A stretch of 64,000 bases of DNA from the NCBI GenBank assembly GCA_964442735.1, contig CAYUAP010000002.1, positions 24,007-88,006 on the forward strand. The letters are read 5' to 3'. Source of the DNA: JAUNBG01 sp964442735. GTDB taxonomy: Bacteria > Planctomycetota > Planctomycetia > Pirellulales > Thermoguttaceae. Below the pieces are notes generated by a model. It saw only the letters and a list, made by a program, of their open reading frames with translations, was not told the origin of the DNA and made no database searches. Position 1 is the first letter of the stretch, and the number at the start of each line of letters is the position of its first letter. Positions 7,490 to 17,193 of the stretch are shown in pieces. A program made the position numbers and the translations under genes.

Positions 7490-9616
7490 TTGAAAGTTAG
7501 AGTAGAAAAAAAAATAGGAAACAGAACTCTTTGGATAGAGACAGGCGAGTTGGCAAAACAGGCGCATGGAAGTTGTGTATTGGGTTATGATGACACTATT
7601 GTATTGAGTGCGGTAACAACCGCTCCGAGCAAGCCGGGATCAGATTTTTTCCCATTGACGTGTGATTATCGCGAACGAAGTGCGGCGGCTGGTAAATTTC
7701 CCGGCGGTTATATTAAGCGTGAAGGGCGTCCCGGTCTAAAAGAGATACTAACATCTCGTCTAATGGACCGTCCGATGCGGCCTTTGTTTCCCAAGGGATT
7801 TTTTAACGAAGTTCAAGTTTCGGCAATGGTTCTTGCTAGTGATCAAACGATTGATCCCGATATTTTAGCTATGAATGCGTCTGCCATGGCGGTCGAGTTG
7901 AGTCCGCTTCCGTTCAAGGGACCATTGGGATCTGTTCGTTTGGGGTTGATTGACGGCGAATTTATACCTTTTCCTGCATACGAACAATTGGAAAACAGTA
8001 ATCTTGACCTGGTTATTTCCGGTAATATGGATTCTGTTCTGATGATTGAAGGTTTTGCACGGGAACTGCCGGAGCCCAAGATGTTCAAAGCGATTATGAC
8101 TGCGCATGAATATGTTCAGCAGATCTGTCAACTTCAGATGGAAATGTTGGAAAAAGTGCACCCGGAAAAAATGGATTTCACTCCGGTCGATACATCAGCG
8201 CTCTATAATGAATTAATGAAGCGATATTACAAAAAATATCAAACGGCGAAGAAGACCTCGGGTAAATTGGCGCGAGCGGAGGCCTGTAATGCAATTCATG
8301 AAGTTGCTGTTTCAGAACTGATCGGTACCATAGAAAAGACAGGAGAAGGAGCATCCAATGATTCTCCATTTTCCGCCGATCTGTTTGAAGTTGCCTGGCA
8401 CGATTTTGAGGAGCGGGTCGTTCGGGATATTATTCTATCGGAGGAGCGTTTGGACGGACGTGGTATTAAGGAAGTTCGTCCGATTGAATGTCGTGTCAAT
8501 GTTCTTCCCCGTGTTCATGGTTCCGCAATATTTCAAAGGGGTGAAACACAGGCACTGATTACAGTTACCTTGGGAACGACTAAAGACGAGCAACGTGTTG
8601 AAGGTTTATTTGAAGAATATTCCAAGAAGTTTATGTTGGACTACAATTTTCCGTCCTTCTCGGTTGGCGAATGCAAGCCGAATCGTGGAACAGGTCGTCG
8701 TGAATATGGTCATGGTGCTTTAGCCGAACGAAGTGTCAAGCCGGTTCTTCCGGAATCAGAAGAGTTCCCCTATACGATTCGTATTATTTCCGATATTATG
8801 GAATCGAACGGTTCCAGTTCAATGGCGACGGTTTGCGGCGCAACGTTGGGGTTGATGTCAGCGGGTGTTCCGATCCACAATCCGGTAGCTGGTATTTCCA
8901 TTGGTTTGGTCAAGGAGCCGGATGGACGTTGGATTACAATTACGGATATTATGGGCGACGAAGATCATTTCGGCGATATGGATTTCAAGGTGGCCGGATC
9001 TCAAATCGGTATTACCGGTATCCAATTGGACCTTAAGACGGACGGTATCAGTCAAGAGGTTATTCTTCAGACGTTAAAGCAGGCACGAGAGGCGCGAATC
9101 GGTATTCTTCGGAAGATGATTGGGGCTGTTCCATGTCCGGCGGAGCATATTTCCAATTTTGCGCCTCGGGTTATGAAGATTAAGATTGATCCCGATAAAA
9201 TTGGTGCTTTAATTGGACCTGGCGGTAAAACGATCCGCAGTATTCAGGAAACCACTGGCGCGTCAATTGAGGTCGATAATGATGGTACCGTTTCCATTGC
9301 CGCTATTGATGAAGAGAGTGCCAATGACGCCATGAAGGAAGTTACCAAACTGACCGCAACGGTAGAGTTGGGGAAAATTTATGAAGGAACTGTTTCCAGT
9401 ATTCAGAATTTCGGGGCTTTTATTGAAATTCTACCCGGACGGGATGGTTTGTGTCATATCAGTGAACTCTCTGATGAATATGTCGATGATATTCATAAAT
9501 TCTGTAAAATCGGTGATCAATTGGAAGTCAAGGTCATTGGAATTGACGACACCAATCGTATTAAATTGAGTCGTAAAGCCGTCCTGCTGGAGAGAAAAAA
9601 TCAGGTTCAGGAATAA
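7490..9616 (+). CDS. pnp: Polyribonucleotide nucleotidyltransferase (PNPase)
   Basis: PNPase degrades RNA 3'-to-5' by phosphorolysis and is a core RNA-turnover enzyme. The 708 residues match the family. The first RNase PH domain (residues 1-145) contains CDYRERSAAAGKFPGGYIKREGRP. An alpha-helical linker follows. The second RNase PH domain is at about 315-540, with FQRGETQALITVTLGT and DIMGDEDHFGDMDFKVAGS. The KH domain near 560-620 carries IGALIGPGGKTIRSIQ, and the S1 domain is near 625-700. The start is TTG at 7490, because the frame and N-terminus (MKVRVEKKIGNRTLWIETG) fit the family and no ATG is available. The ribosome-binding site is weak. Confidence 0.97.
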   Translation: MKVRVEKKIGNRTLWIETGELAKQAHGSCVLGYDDTIVLSAVTTAPSKPGSDFFPLTCDYRERSAAAGKFPGGYIKREGRPGLKEILTSRLMDRPMRPLFPKGFFNEVQVSAMVLASDQTIDPDILAMNASAMAVELSPLPFKGPLGSVRLGLIDGEFIPFPAYEQLENSNLDLVISGNMDSVLMIEGFARELPEPKMFKAIMTAHEYVQQICQLQMEMLEKVHPEKMDFTPVDTSALYNELMKRYYKKYQTAKKTSGKLARAEACNAIHEVAVSELIGTIEKTGEGASNDSPFSADLFEVAWHDFEERVVRDIILSEERLDGRGIKEVRPIECRVNVLPRVHGSAIFQRGETQALITVTLGTTKDEQRVEGLFEEYSKKFMLDYNFPSFSVGECKPNRGTGRREYGHGALAERSVKPVLPESEEFPYTIRIISDIMESNGSSSMATVCGATLGLMSAGVPIHNPVAGISIGLVKEPDGRWITITDIMGDEDHFGDMDFKVAGSQIGITGIQLDLKTDGISQEVILQTLKQAREARIGILRKMIGAVPCPAEHISNFAPRVMKIKIDPDKIGALIGPGGKTIRSIQETTGASIEVDNDGTVSIAAIDEESANDAMKEVTKLTATVELGKIYEGTVSSIQNFGAFIEILPGRDGLCHISELSDEYVDDIHKFCKIGDQLEVKVIGIDDTNRIKLSRKAVLLERKNQVQE

Positions 9617-9618
9617 AG

Positions 9619-9656
9619 AGTCTGTTTTTAACAGACTGTGTCACTGGAGTCGTGAC
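9619..9656 (+). terminator. Two consecutive hairpins after pnp
   Basis: AGTCTGTT/AACAGACT (9619-9637) is followed by GTCAC/GTGAC (9640-9656), starting within 3 bases of the pnp stop. No T tract follows, so this may be a 3'-end stabiliser rather than a strict intrinsic terminator. Confidence 0.45.
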
Positions 9657-9692
9657 AAAGGCAATGCTGTATAGGTGGTTTCCTAGAACCTG

Positions 9693-9793
9693 GAACCGGT
9701 CCACTATAACCGGTCCACTATACCGACTCCACTATAACCGGTCCACTATACCGGCTCCACTATAACCGGTCCACTATACCGGCTCCACTGTAT
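9693..9793. repeat. 13-nt tandem repeat (CCGGTCCACTATA family)
   Basis: About seven copies of a 13-14-base unit occur in a row, alternating CCGGTCCACTATA(A) and CCGRCTCCACTATA variants, in the spacer after pnp. The unit contains the palindrome ACCGGT. No reading frame is supported. Confidence 0.85.
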
Positions 9794-9828
9794 CTATTGG
9801 GTTTTTGACCGATATTGCCACCACGTTT

Positions 9829-9864
9829 GGTGGTTCTATTGATATTGGTGGTTCTATTGATATT
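9829..9864. repeat. Two tandem 18-nt units
   Basis: GGTGGTTCTATTGATATT occurs twice head to tail (9829-9846 and 9847-9864), with a degraded third copy to about 9885. It lies in the same non-coding spacer as the 13-nt repeats. The rest of this 674-base spacer up to the next gene holds one dispersed element and nothing else I can support. Confidence 0.8.
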
Positions 9865-10014
9865 TGGGAATCAATTGATATTGTCTTTTTTCCCATTCTT
9901 GTTAAAGGTGGTATTTGAGGGAATTCTGAAAATTTGTTTGCATTGAGCAGGATATTATTCATTCCTGAAACGAGGGAGTCAATCACTTGGAGTAAAATGC
10001 GATTTCTGTCAAAT

Positions 10015-10132
10015 ATACTGTACGACGTTATAAATTCGGCATTTCCTGGGAGTGGGGACGTCTCGTCCGTATCCTCCAAAACAGTCGTCTCGCTTGTTTT
10101 GAAAAATAGACTTTTATAACGACCTTGGATAT
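10015..10132 (-). mobile_element. 118-bp MITE-like element, copy A
   Basis: This is a reverse-oriented copy of the dispersed element also seen at 13312 and 37955. The right TIR ATACTGTACGACGTTATAA is exact here, and the left TIR reads ATATCCAAGGTCGTTATAA. The inner hairpins are slightly decayed (CAAGCGAGACGACTG; GGACGAGACGTCC intact). It encodes no protein and lies 158 bases before the DUF6259 gene. Confidence 0.85.
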
Positions 10133-10290
10133 AATAAAATTATTACCTCGTCATGCGGACAACAGGAAATTTGGAAAAATGCACATATTTTTACGGGTTT
10201 GTTGTTGCAAGACGTTATTATTTTCGGTAAACTGTTCCTATTGGTTTGTGGTTTCAAATTTTCTGTTTTTTAGTTTCGGAGGTATGTACG

Positions 10291-12672
10291 ATGCGACATT
10301 GTATGTTTATTTTTACAGGTTCTCGCGCCCTGATTCTTCTACTAATGATAATTTTGGGAATGACAGTAGTACCTTTGTTTGCGTCTTCGGAGAATATTCT
10401 TTTGGAGGCGAAGGGACTGAAACTTGTTTTGACGAAAACGACGGATGCAAGCGGAGAAGGTATTATGTTGACGTCGTTAAAGAACGAGAACGGTTTAGAA
10501 TATTTTCCTCCGATTCCCCATCCGATATTTCGTGTTGTACTCCGCGAGACCACAACGAAAAAAGTTTATGATGCGACGACGGTTTCCGGGTGGGAGAGTA
10601 TTAAGGTTCAGCGGGGGCAAAATGTCAAAGGGGAGAATGAACTGACTATTACACTTGCGAATCCCCGTTGTTGTCCGATCAAACAGTCGGCAACGGTTAC
10701 GGTTCATATGACGGCTTCTCAAGAGAATCCTGAAATTCGAATGTCCTGGGAAGGGACAACGGCCAATTCGGAAACATCTTTTTGGAGGGGAAAATTCCCT
10801 CTTGTCTCGTTTCGGCCATTGAGTGACGATATGACGGGAATTTATCCTTCGCATTCCGGTTGTGTTCGCCGTGATATATTTACCGATAGTTTCAAATATC
10901 GTGGAACCTATCCCTCCGGTTTTTCCGCTACCATGTCCTGGATTGCCTATTGGGATAACAAGACGAATAACGGACTTTATGTAGGCATTCACGATCCCTG
11001 GGGGAGTGTACGGGAGATCGGTTGGTTGGGAAAGACGAAACAGAATATGTCAACATTTTACGCGGATATTCCCTTTGAAAATATGGGAGTTCCGGGCAAT
11101 AAACTTAATTCGACAGGTGAAGTTGTCTTCCGTGCATTTAAAGGGAATTGGTATGAAGCGTCACTCCTGTATCGCGATTGGGTTAGTCATAACGCCAAAT
11201 GGTGGCCGGAAATGGGACCGGAGGGGCGCAAGGATATTCCTCTTTGGATGAAGGAAAACGGTGTTTTTTTGATGATGAGTACCGACCAACGTTGGTTGAC
11301 ACCGAGCCGTCGTGTATATACCCCGCTTAATAAAATGGCGGAAACGACGGGCGCATTTCAGAGTGCGGTCGGTGTTCCCGGCGCCGTTCATTGGTATTTG
11401 TGGCATCAGAATGTCTATGATAATGATTATCCGCATTTCTTTCCCGCGAAAGAAGGATTTGCCGAGGAAGTCTTAAAGTTACAGAAGGACAATTTATTTC
11501 GTGCCATGCCCTATACGAATGGCCGACTCTGGGATACCCATGATCGTGGAAAAGAGGACTGGAAATTTACCAGGCAGGGCCTGCCCGGAGCTACAAAAAA
11601 AGAAGATGGGTCCATCTATTCCGAACAATATCCCTTGGAACATACCGGTAGAGAATCTGATGGTACTCCTTGTGTTCACGCACTGATGTGTCCTGCGACG
11701 AAGGTGTGGCAGGATCGTGTTCGCGAAAATGTTTTGACTGCTATGAACGGTCATAATGTTCAAGCGGTTTATATCGACCAGATTGGAGCTGCAACTCCTC
11801 TCCTTTGTTTCGATAAAACACATGGACATCCAGTTGGTGGGGGACATTGGTGGCTCGATCAAGGCCAGTGGAAAAGTCTGTCGCGAATACGTCATGATAT
11901 GCGTCGTGAAGTCCCTGATTATCCATTGACTCCGGAGCAAAAGGAACTCTTCAAAAAGAATCCGGAACACCTTAAAAATCGGATTATTACCACCGAATGT
12001 AATGCCGAGGTTTATGCGGCTGTTGTCGATGGTTTTTTAACCTGGCATTGGCAGCAGCCGAATCAGGTTCCCGCCTTTGTCGTTGTTTATGGTGGAGTGA
12101 TTCCCTTTATCGGACGTGCTTCGGTTGGTGATGCGCTTGCGTTACGAGCTCGTGTGGCCGAAGCCTTGACCAATGGTGAACAGATCGGGTGGTTTGACGC
12201 CAATGTCAAGGATGATCCCGAGAAATTCAATTTTATTCGTAATACCCTTCGATTTCGTTATCAGGTGCGTTCCTATTTCTATAAAGGTCGAATGGGTCGT
12301 CAACCAAAATTTCTTGATCCAATTCCGAAGATTACTTCGGACTGGGTTTGGTACAATAATACAAATCTTCATATCGAGGACGCTGTTCGTACTTCACTCT
12401 GGCGAATAACTGATTACGACCTCGCGCAAAAAGGTGTCGATAAAACGAAATCGGCACTTCTGATTTTCTCGAACTATTCCAAAAAGGAAGTCGTCAGTCG
12501 GATTCAATTCGATTGGAAGGAACTTGGCTTTAAACCGAATGAATGTTCGATTCGGAAAATTAACTCGGAGGGTATCTCCAAAGAGAAATTTGTCGTTGAG
12601 AGTCTGAATGCTCCCTTGACGTTTCCTCCTGAAACTTCCTGGGGAATTGAGTTGATTGAAAATAATAAATAA
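10291..12672 (+). CDS. Secreted DUF6259-type protein, probable glycoside hydrolase
   Basis: The ATG at 10291 is chosen because cGGAGG lies 8 bases upstream and the protein then begins with a signal peptide (MRHCMFIFTGSRALILLLMIILGMTVVPLFASS). The in-frame ATG at 10246 would put this leader inside. About 794 residues. An N-terminal beta-sandwich-like region (40-290) precedes a barrel-like region with GVFLMMSTDQRW, HWYLWHQNVYDNDYPHFFP and YIDQIGAATPLLC, then a beta-rich tail. This layout resembles DUF6259-type proteins, which are related to alpha-galactosidase/GH-barrel hydrolases. The Asp of YIDQIG (near residue 510) and acidic residues in the barrel are candidate catalytic groups, but this is inference and no substrate can be assigned. 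Medium certainty of family. Confidence 0.65.
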   Translation: MRHCMFIFTGSRALILLLMIILGMTVVPLFASSENILLEAKGLKLVLTKTTDASGEGIMLTSLKNENGLEYFPPIPHPIFRVVLRETTTKKVYDATTVSGWESIKVQRGQNVKGENELTITLANPRCCPIKQSATVTVHMTASQENPEIRMSWEGTTANSETSFWRGKFPLVSFRPLSDDMTGIYPSHSGCVRRDIFTDSFKYRGTYPSGFSATMSWIAYWDNKTNNGLYVGIHDPWGSVREIGWLGKTKQNMSTFYADIPFENMGVPGNKLNSTGEVVFRAFKGNWYEASLLYRDWVSHNAKWWPEMGPEGRKDIPLWMKENGVFLMMSTDQRWLTPSRRVYTPLNKMAETTGAFQSAVGVPGAVHWYLWHQNVYDNDYPHFFPAKEGFAEEVLKLQKDNLFRAMPYTNGRLWDTHDRGKEDWKFTRQGLPGATKKEDGSIYSEQYPLEHTGRESDGTPCVHALMCPATKVWQDRVRENVLTAMNGHNVQAVYIDQIGAATPLLCFDKTHGHPVGGGHWWLDQGQWKSLSRIRHDMRREVPDYPLTPEQKELFKKNPEHLKNRIITTECNAEVYAAVVDGFLTWHWQQPNQVPAFVVVYGGVIPFIGRASVGDALALRARVAEALTNGEQIGWFDANVKDDPEKFNFIRNTLRFRYQVRSYFYKGRMGRQPKFLDPIPKITSDWVWYNNTNLHIEDAVRTSLWRITDYDLAQKGVDKTKSALLIFSNYSKKEVVSRIQFDWKELGFKPNECSIRKINSEGISKEKFVVESLNAPLTFPPETSWGIELIENNK

Positions 12673-12851
12673 TAAATAATTTTATAGGGCCTTTTCATTT
12701 GATACAATTTTTGATATCATGATAAATTGAAGCAGTTTGTGGTAGTTTTATATTTTGAGGAGTTACGAAAGCTTAATTATAAAAGTGCCGAAGGTAATTT
12801 GAATAAAGTTTCATCTTCATATTGATAAAATTATAATAGTTTGATATTGCA

Positions 12852-13274
12852 ATGAAAAAAAAACATTGGTATAATAATGGTTTGTATTTTGGCTGTCGTC
12901 AATGCGGTAAATGCTGTATTGGCGAGGAAGGTTTTGTATGGGTTACAGAAGAGGAAATATCCCGACTAGCAGTGATGTGTAATATGGACCGGGCCGAGTT
13001 CGAAAGAATAATGGTTCGGGAGGTTTCCGGAAAAAAAAGCCTTGTAGAGTGTTCTAATGGTGATTGTGTACTGTTTGACCGGGCGATAATGGGGTGTCGA
13101 TGCTATCAGGACCGGCCGGTTCAATGTAGGACCTGGCCATTTTGGCAGTATAATATTCGTTCGAAAGTGGCTTGGTTGGAGACCGCAAACTTTTGTCCCG
13201 GCTGTGATAATCCGAATGGAAAATTGTATACAGAAGAAGAAATAGACGAACGGGTTAAAGATACTCCGTTTTAA
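12852..13274 (+). CDS. YkgJ-family cysteine-cluster protein
   Basis: This 140-residue soluble protein has the zinc/iron-chelating motif of the YkgJ/CxxCxxCC family: CRQCGKCCIG near residues 15-24, then CSNGDCVLFD, CRCYQDRPVQCRTWPFW near 85-100 and FCPGCDNPNGK near 113-124. The cysteines probably bind a metal or Fe-S cluster. The cellular role of the family is not settled. It stands alone between the DUF6259 gene and a dispersed element. There is no strong ribosome-binding site, and the ATG was chosen because nothing upstream in frame is better. Confidence 0.85.
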   Translation: MKKKHWYNNGLYFGCRQCGKCCIGEEGFVWVTEEEISRLAVMCNMDRAEFERIMVREVSGKKSLVECSNGDCVLFDRAIMGCRCYQDRPVQCRTWPFWQYNIRSKVAWLETANFCPGCDNPNGKLYTEEEIDERVKDTPF

Positions 13275-13311
13275 TGATGTATATTAATTTAGGAAAAATA
13301 TTTGCGAATAT

Positions 13312-13429
13312 ATACTCAAGGTCGTTATAAAAGTCTATTTTTCAAAACAGGCGAGACGCCTGTTTGGGAGGATGTGGACGAGACGTCCGTGCTTCCGGGA
13401 AATGCCGAAATTATAACGTCGTACAGTAT
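13312..13429 (+). mobile_element. 118-bp MITE-like element, copy B
   Basis: Left TIR ATACTCAAGGTCGTTATAA, right TIR TTATAACGTCGTACAGTAT. Between them lie a hairpin with arms AAACAGGCG/CGCCTGTTT and loop AGA, and a second hairpin GGACG-AGA-CGTCC. The element ends 62 bases before the start of a DUF1559 gene, so it lies in that gene's promoter/leader region. Confidence 0.9.
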
Positions 13430-13491
13430 AGGAAGTAAAATATTTTTGTAATTATTTTGTTTAATGTTAATTAAATTATCGAGGAGACATT

Positions 13492-14601
13492 ATGACTTTA
13501 TGTAATCACCTTCGAAAAAGAGGTTTCACCTTGGTGGAACTACTGGTAGTAATTGCGATCATCGGTATTTTGATCGCGCTTTTACTCCCTGCGGTACAGG
13601 CGGCACGAGAAGCAGCCCGTCGAATGCAGTGCACGAACAATCTCAAACAGCTTGGTCTTGGTCTTCACAATTACCATGATACGCACGGACATTTTCCTCC
13701 CCATCGAATGGGCGTATCCCAAAATAATGGTAATTATTGGAGTTATAGTCAAGTAACATATCATGTATCGTTATTGCCTTTTTGTGAACAGCAGAACCGT
13801 TATCAGGCGATTTTAGGGAAAATAGCCACGAACGGTCAATGGCCTGCTGTAACCTCTGTTGCTGACTATGGTGGAAAAGTTCCGATACCCTATTTATGGT
13901 GTCCTTCTGATGGGCAAACTGAAGATCCCTGGTCAAATGGAACGGCTACGAACTATGTCGGATCAACTGGTGATTCGATTACTGTCTCCAATACAGCAGA
14001 AAATTCACGTGGTTTTTTTGGTGGTGGTCATGGTTCCTATCCTAGTGGAAGTAATGTTGTCGTTAATCTTGTCTGTCGTAAATTTTCAAATCTAAAGGAT
14101 GGTTCATAGAATACGATAGCCATGGCGGAAACGTTGAACGCAATAAAGAGCGGGGATCGTGCTATTGCCGGTGGTGTTATCCAATGGGGGGTAACTCCAG
14201 GGGCAAGTGGAGGATCTCCCAGTAATTGTGTTCAAACACGTGATACGAACGATATGTTTTCATTCCAATCCACCTATTCTATGGCGAGTGGAATTACCCG
14301 TGGATATCTGTTCCAACATGGATATCCGGGCGCCACTATTTTTCAAACTATTTTACCGCCGAATTCTCCTTCCTGCGGAGGAGGACTGTATGCGTCCGGG
14401 AATGGTTATTATAGTGCGTCCAGTAGTCACTCGGGTGGTGTCAATGTATTGCGCGCGGATGCGTCTGTTACTTTTGTTGCGGATACTGTCAATTGTGGTA
14501 ATCAGAATTGGACGGGAAGCGAACCTACCGGCGTTAGTCCGTTCGGAGTTTGGGGAGGCATGGGGTCCATTAATGGTCACGAAACGGTTTCTTTTGAGTA
14601 A
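13492..14601 (+). pseudogene. DUF1559 prepilin-like protein broken by an in-frame TAG
   Basis: The start has GAGGAG 6 bases upstream. The N-terminus is a type IV-pilin-like leader and helix (RGFTLVELLVVIAIIGIL), followed by the DUF1559 hallmark PAVQAAREAARRMQC and NNLKQLGLGLHNYHD. The frame is interrupted at 14107-14109: the codons read GGT TCA TAG AAT where the neighbouring paralogue reads GGT TCG TCG AAT. The frame is otherwise open to 14601, and its total length (370 codons including stop) equals that of the paralogue, with no indel. A single C-to-A change therefore separates it from an intact gene. As written, a 205-residue truncated product would be made. It could be a true nonsense mutation, a strain variant, a sequencing error, or a read-through site. 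DUF1559 proteins are a large, mostly uncharacterised exported family of Planctomycetota. Confidence 0.8.
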
Positions 14602-14636
14602 TATATTTATTTTAACTTAACATTAAGGAGAGAATT

Positions 14637-15746
14637 ATGGTATTCAATAATCACCTGCAAAAAAAAGGTTTCACCTTGGTGGAACTACTGGTAGTGATTG
14701 CGATCATCGGTATTTTGATCGCTCTTTTACTTCCCGCTGTCCAGGCGGCACGAGAAGCGGCCCGTCGTATGCAGTGTACGAACAATCTCAAGCAGCTTGG
14801 GCTTGGTCTTCATAACTACCATGATACACATGGGCATTTTCCTCCACAGCGTATGGGAGTTTCCCAATCTGATGGTAATTTCTGGGGGTATAGTCAAGTA
14901 ACATATCATGTATCGTTATTGCCGTTTTGTGAACAGCAGAATCGTTATCAGGCAATTATAGGGAAAATAACCGCAACGGGTCAATGGCCTGGTGTAACCT
15001 CGGCCACAGACTATGGTGGAAAAGTTCCGATACCCTATTTATGGTGTCCTTCTGACGGCGAAACGGAGAATCCCTGGTCAAATGGAACGGCTACGAACTA
15101 TGTCGGTTCGAATGGTGATTCGATTACCGTTGGTAATATGTCCGAAAACGCACGTGGTTTTTTTGGTGGCGGATATGGCGCCTATCCGAGTGGTGGTGCT
15201 GTCAAAGTTAATATTGTCTGTCGTAAATTTTCAAATCTGAAGGATGGTTCGTCGAATACGATAGCCATGGCAGAAACCTTGAACGCGACGAAGAATGGTG
15301 ACCGGTCAGTTGCAGGTGGTATTATTAAATGGGATATTACACCGGGTTCAAGTACGGGAGCTCCAAGTAATTGTGTTCAGACACGTGATACGAATGATCT
15401 GTTTTCATTCCAATCCACCTTTACCATGGCAGCTGGAATTACCCGTGGTTATCTGTTCCAACATGGTTATCCTGGTTCAACGGCGTTTCAGACAATTCTG
15501 CCTCCGAATTCTCCTTCCTGTGGCGGTGGTATCTATGCTTCCGATGCCGGTTTTTACAGTGCGTCCAGCAATCATTCAGGGGGTGTCAATGTATTACGCG
15601 CGGATGCGTCTGTTACTTTTGTTGCGGATACTGTCAATTGTGGTAATCAGAATTGGACGGGAAGCGAGCCTACCGGCGTTAGTCCGTTCGGAGTTTGGGG
15701 CGGCATGGGGTCCATTAATGGTCACGAAACGGTTGCCTTTGAATGA
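14637..15746 (+). CDS. DUF1559 domain-containing prepilin-like protein
   Basis: This intact 369-residue paralogue lies 35 bases after the broken copy, with ribosome-binding site AAGGAG. The domains are a pilin-type leader (GFTLVELLVVIAIIGIL, residues 9-27, with the cleavage site expected before Phe), a long amphipathic helix, a globular DUF1559 domain, and the C-terminal motif HSGGVNVLRADASVTFVAD followed by WGGMGSINGHE. The leader suggests prepilin-peptidase processing and export through the cell's type II/IV system. The two copies are most alike in the first and last 150 bases and differ more in the middle, as expected after duplication with partial gene conversion. Function of the family is unknown. 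Confidence 0.92.
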   Translation: MVFNNHLQKKGFTLVELLVVIAIIGILIALLLPAVQAAREAARRMQCTNNLKQLGLGLHNYHDTHGHFPPQRMGVSQSDGNFWGYSQVTYHVSLLPFCEQQNRYQAIIGKITATGQWPGVTSATDYGGKVPIPYLWCPSDGETENPWSNGTATNYVGSNGDSITVGNMSENARGFFGGGYGAYPSGGAVKVNIVCRKFSNLKDGSSNTIAMAETLNATKNGDRSVAGGIIKWDITPGSSTGAPSNCVQTRDTNDLFSFQSTFTMAAGITRGYLFQHGYPGSTAFQTILPPNSPSCGGGIYASDAGFYSASSNHSGGVNVLRADASVTFVADTVNCGNQNWTGSEPTGVSPFGVWGGMGSINGHETVAFE

Positions 15747-15774
15747 TTATTAAGAGAGATGAATTTGATTTAAA

Positions 15775-17004
15775 ATGCGGTTTACAGCGAAAAGATACGA
15801 TACGGAGTCGGTTGTTGAACTGACGGTACAAAATGGTGTTATTGAAAAAGCGGTTGAATTAGAAACAAAAGGGGCGTTATCTCCTGGAGATTTACCCTGG
15901 ATTGGTCCCGGTTTTTTCGATATTCAGATTAACGGTTGTTTGGGAATTGAGTTTTCTTCCGATTCTTTAAAAGAGGAAGATGTTGCCGTATTATGTAAAC
16001 ACATTTTAAATCAAGGGGTTTATCGATTTTGTCCGACCATAACGACCAATTCTTCGGAAGTTATGCTTTACGCGGTAAAGACGATTGTTCGTGCGATAGA
16101 TCGATATCCGGAATTTCGGGATCTGATTGCTGGAATACATCTGGAAGGACCTTTTATTTCACGTCATGATGGTGCGCGCGGTGCACATCCGAAGCAGTAT
16201 TGCCGCGAATATGATCGAGGACTGCTTCGTGAATTGATTCAAGCGGGTAGGGGATTGATTCGTATACTAACATTATCGCCGGAATACGAAGGAGCGGACG
16301 ACTTTATTCAAGAGGTTGTTTCGCAAGGGATCTTAACGGCGATCGGTCACACGAATGCGGATCCGATTCAAGTGGCACGGGCGGTCGATTCGGGCGCTCG
16401 TCTTTCAACCCATTTGAGTAATGGAACCAATCATCAATTAGCCAAAGCTGGTAATTATTGCTTCGCGCAAATGGCGGAAGATCGTCTGTATGCCAGTATT
16501 ATTTGTGATGCATTTCATATTATGCCGATGTTAATGCGAATGATTCTTCGAACAAAGGGTCCTGAAAAAACGATTTTAATCAGTGATCAGGCTTCTGTTG
16601 CCGGTTTGGCGCCCGGGCTGTATTCGACGGGACTATGCCATTTGGAGATTATGCCCGATGGTAAAGTGGCGTTGACAGGAGACGATCATCTGTTGGCTGG
16701 TGCTTGGTATCCTGTCTCGCGTGGCGTTATGAATATCATTACTGTCGGTAATTTAACCTTGGAACAGGCTATGAATTGTGCTGTTAAAAATCCGGCAATG
16801 CTTCTCAATCTGCCTCTCTATTCCAATGGAAACGATGATTTTTTGGCCGTGGGCGCTCCTGCCGATTTTATTATATTTCGTGCCGAGCCCGCACGTTTCA
16901 GTAAATGGGGAATCGAAGATTCCGCTGGTTTCCAGCCCGGGAAAATGAATTTCGAACATATAATCTATCGCGGAAAAAATATTACCATTGAGTCAAGTCT
17001 GTAA
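15775..17004 (+). CDS. nagA: N-acetylglucosamine-6-phosphate deacetylase
   Basis: NagA removes acetate from GlcNAc-6-phosphate, the step that feeds amino sugars towards glycolysis or wall synthesis. This 409-residue amidohydrolase-fold protein has the characteristic stretches FFDIQINGCLGIEF near 45, HLEGPFI near 122 (metal ligand Glu), AIGHTNAD near 188 (His ligand), STHLSNGTNH near 210 (His ligand, substrate contacts) and ISDQASVAG near 268, where the catalytic Asp of the usual TDA motif is kept. The start has no close Shine-Dalgarno; a purine stretch (taagagagatg) lies about 15 bases upstream. It follows the DUF1559 gene by only 28 bases but is probably not functionally linked. It fits with the sialidase at 58.3 kb in amino-sugar use (inference). 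Confidence 0.88.
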   Translation: MRFTAKRYDTESVVELTVQNGVIEKAVELETKGALSPGDLPWIGPGFFDIQINGCLGIEFSSDSLKEEDVAVLCKHILNQGVYRFCPTITTNSSEVMLYAVKTIVRAIDRYPEFRDLIAGIHLEGPFISRHDGARGAHPKQYCREYDRGLLRELIQAGRGLIRILTLSPEYEGADDFIQEVVSQGILTAIGHTNADPIQVARAVDSGARLSTHLSNGTNHQLAKAGNYCFAQMAEDRLYASIICDAFHIMPMLMRMILRTKGPEKTILISDQASVAGLAPGLYSTGLCHLEIMPDGKVALTGDDHLLAGAWYPVSRGVMNIITVGNLTLEQAMNCAVKNPAMLLNLPLYSNGNDDFLAVGAPADFIIFRAEPARFSKWGIEDSAGFQPGKMNFEHIIYRGKNITIESSL

Positions 17005-17193
17005 AAAGTCAAGTCTGTGAAAATTTGGTAGATCGCCTTTTTTAGAGGCTTCAGTTTCCACCGTGACAGAGATGTTTGTGACTTGAATGTTTGTGACAGA
17101 GATGTTTTGAGGCTCCAAACGAGAGGGGCCGTTTCCCTGTCTCTCTGTCTGTCAAAAAGTAAAAGGTGTCATTCCTGTACAGGGAACAAGAGA

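Noticed and set aside
10125..10571. 148-residue ORF overlapping the start of the DUF6259 gene
   Set aside because: It lies in another frame, begins inside a dispersed element, lacks a ribosome-binding site and overlaps a well-supported signal peptide.
14107..14109. TAG in the DUF1559 gene as a pyrrolysine or other recoded codon
   Set aside because: The intact paralogue has serine there, no recoding signal or pyl genes are seen, and the family position needs no special residue. A plain nonsense change or sequencing error is simpler.
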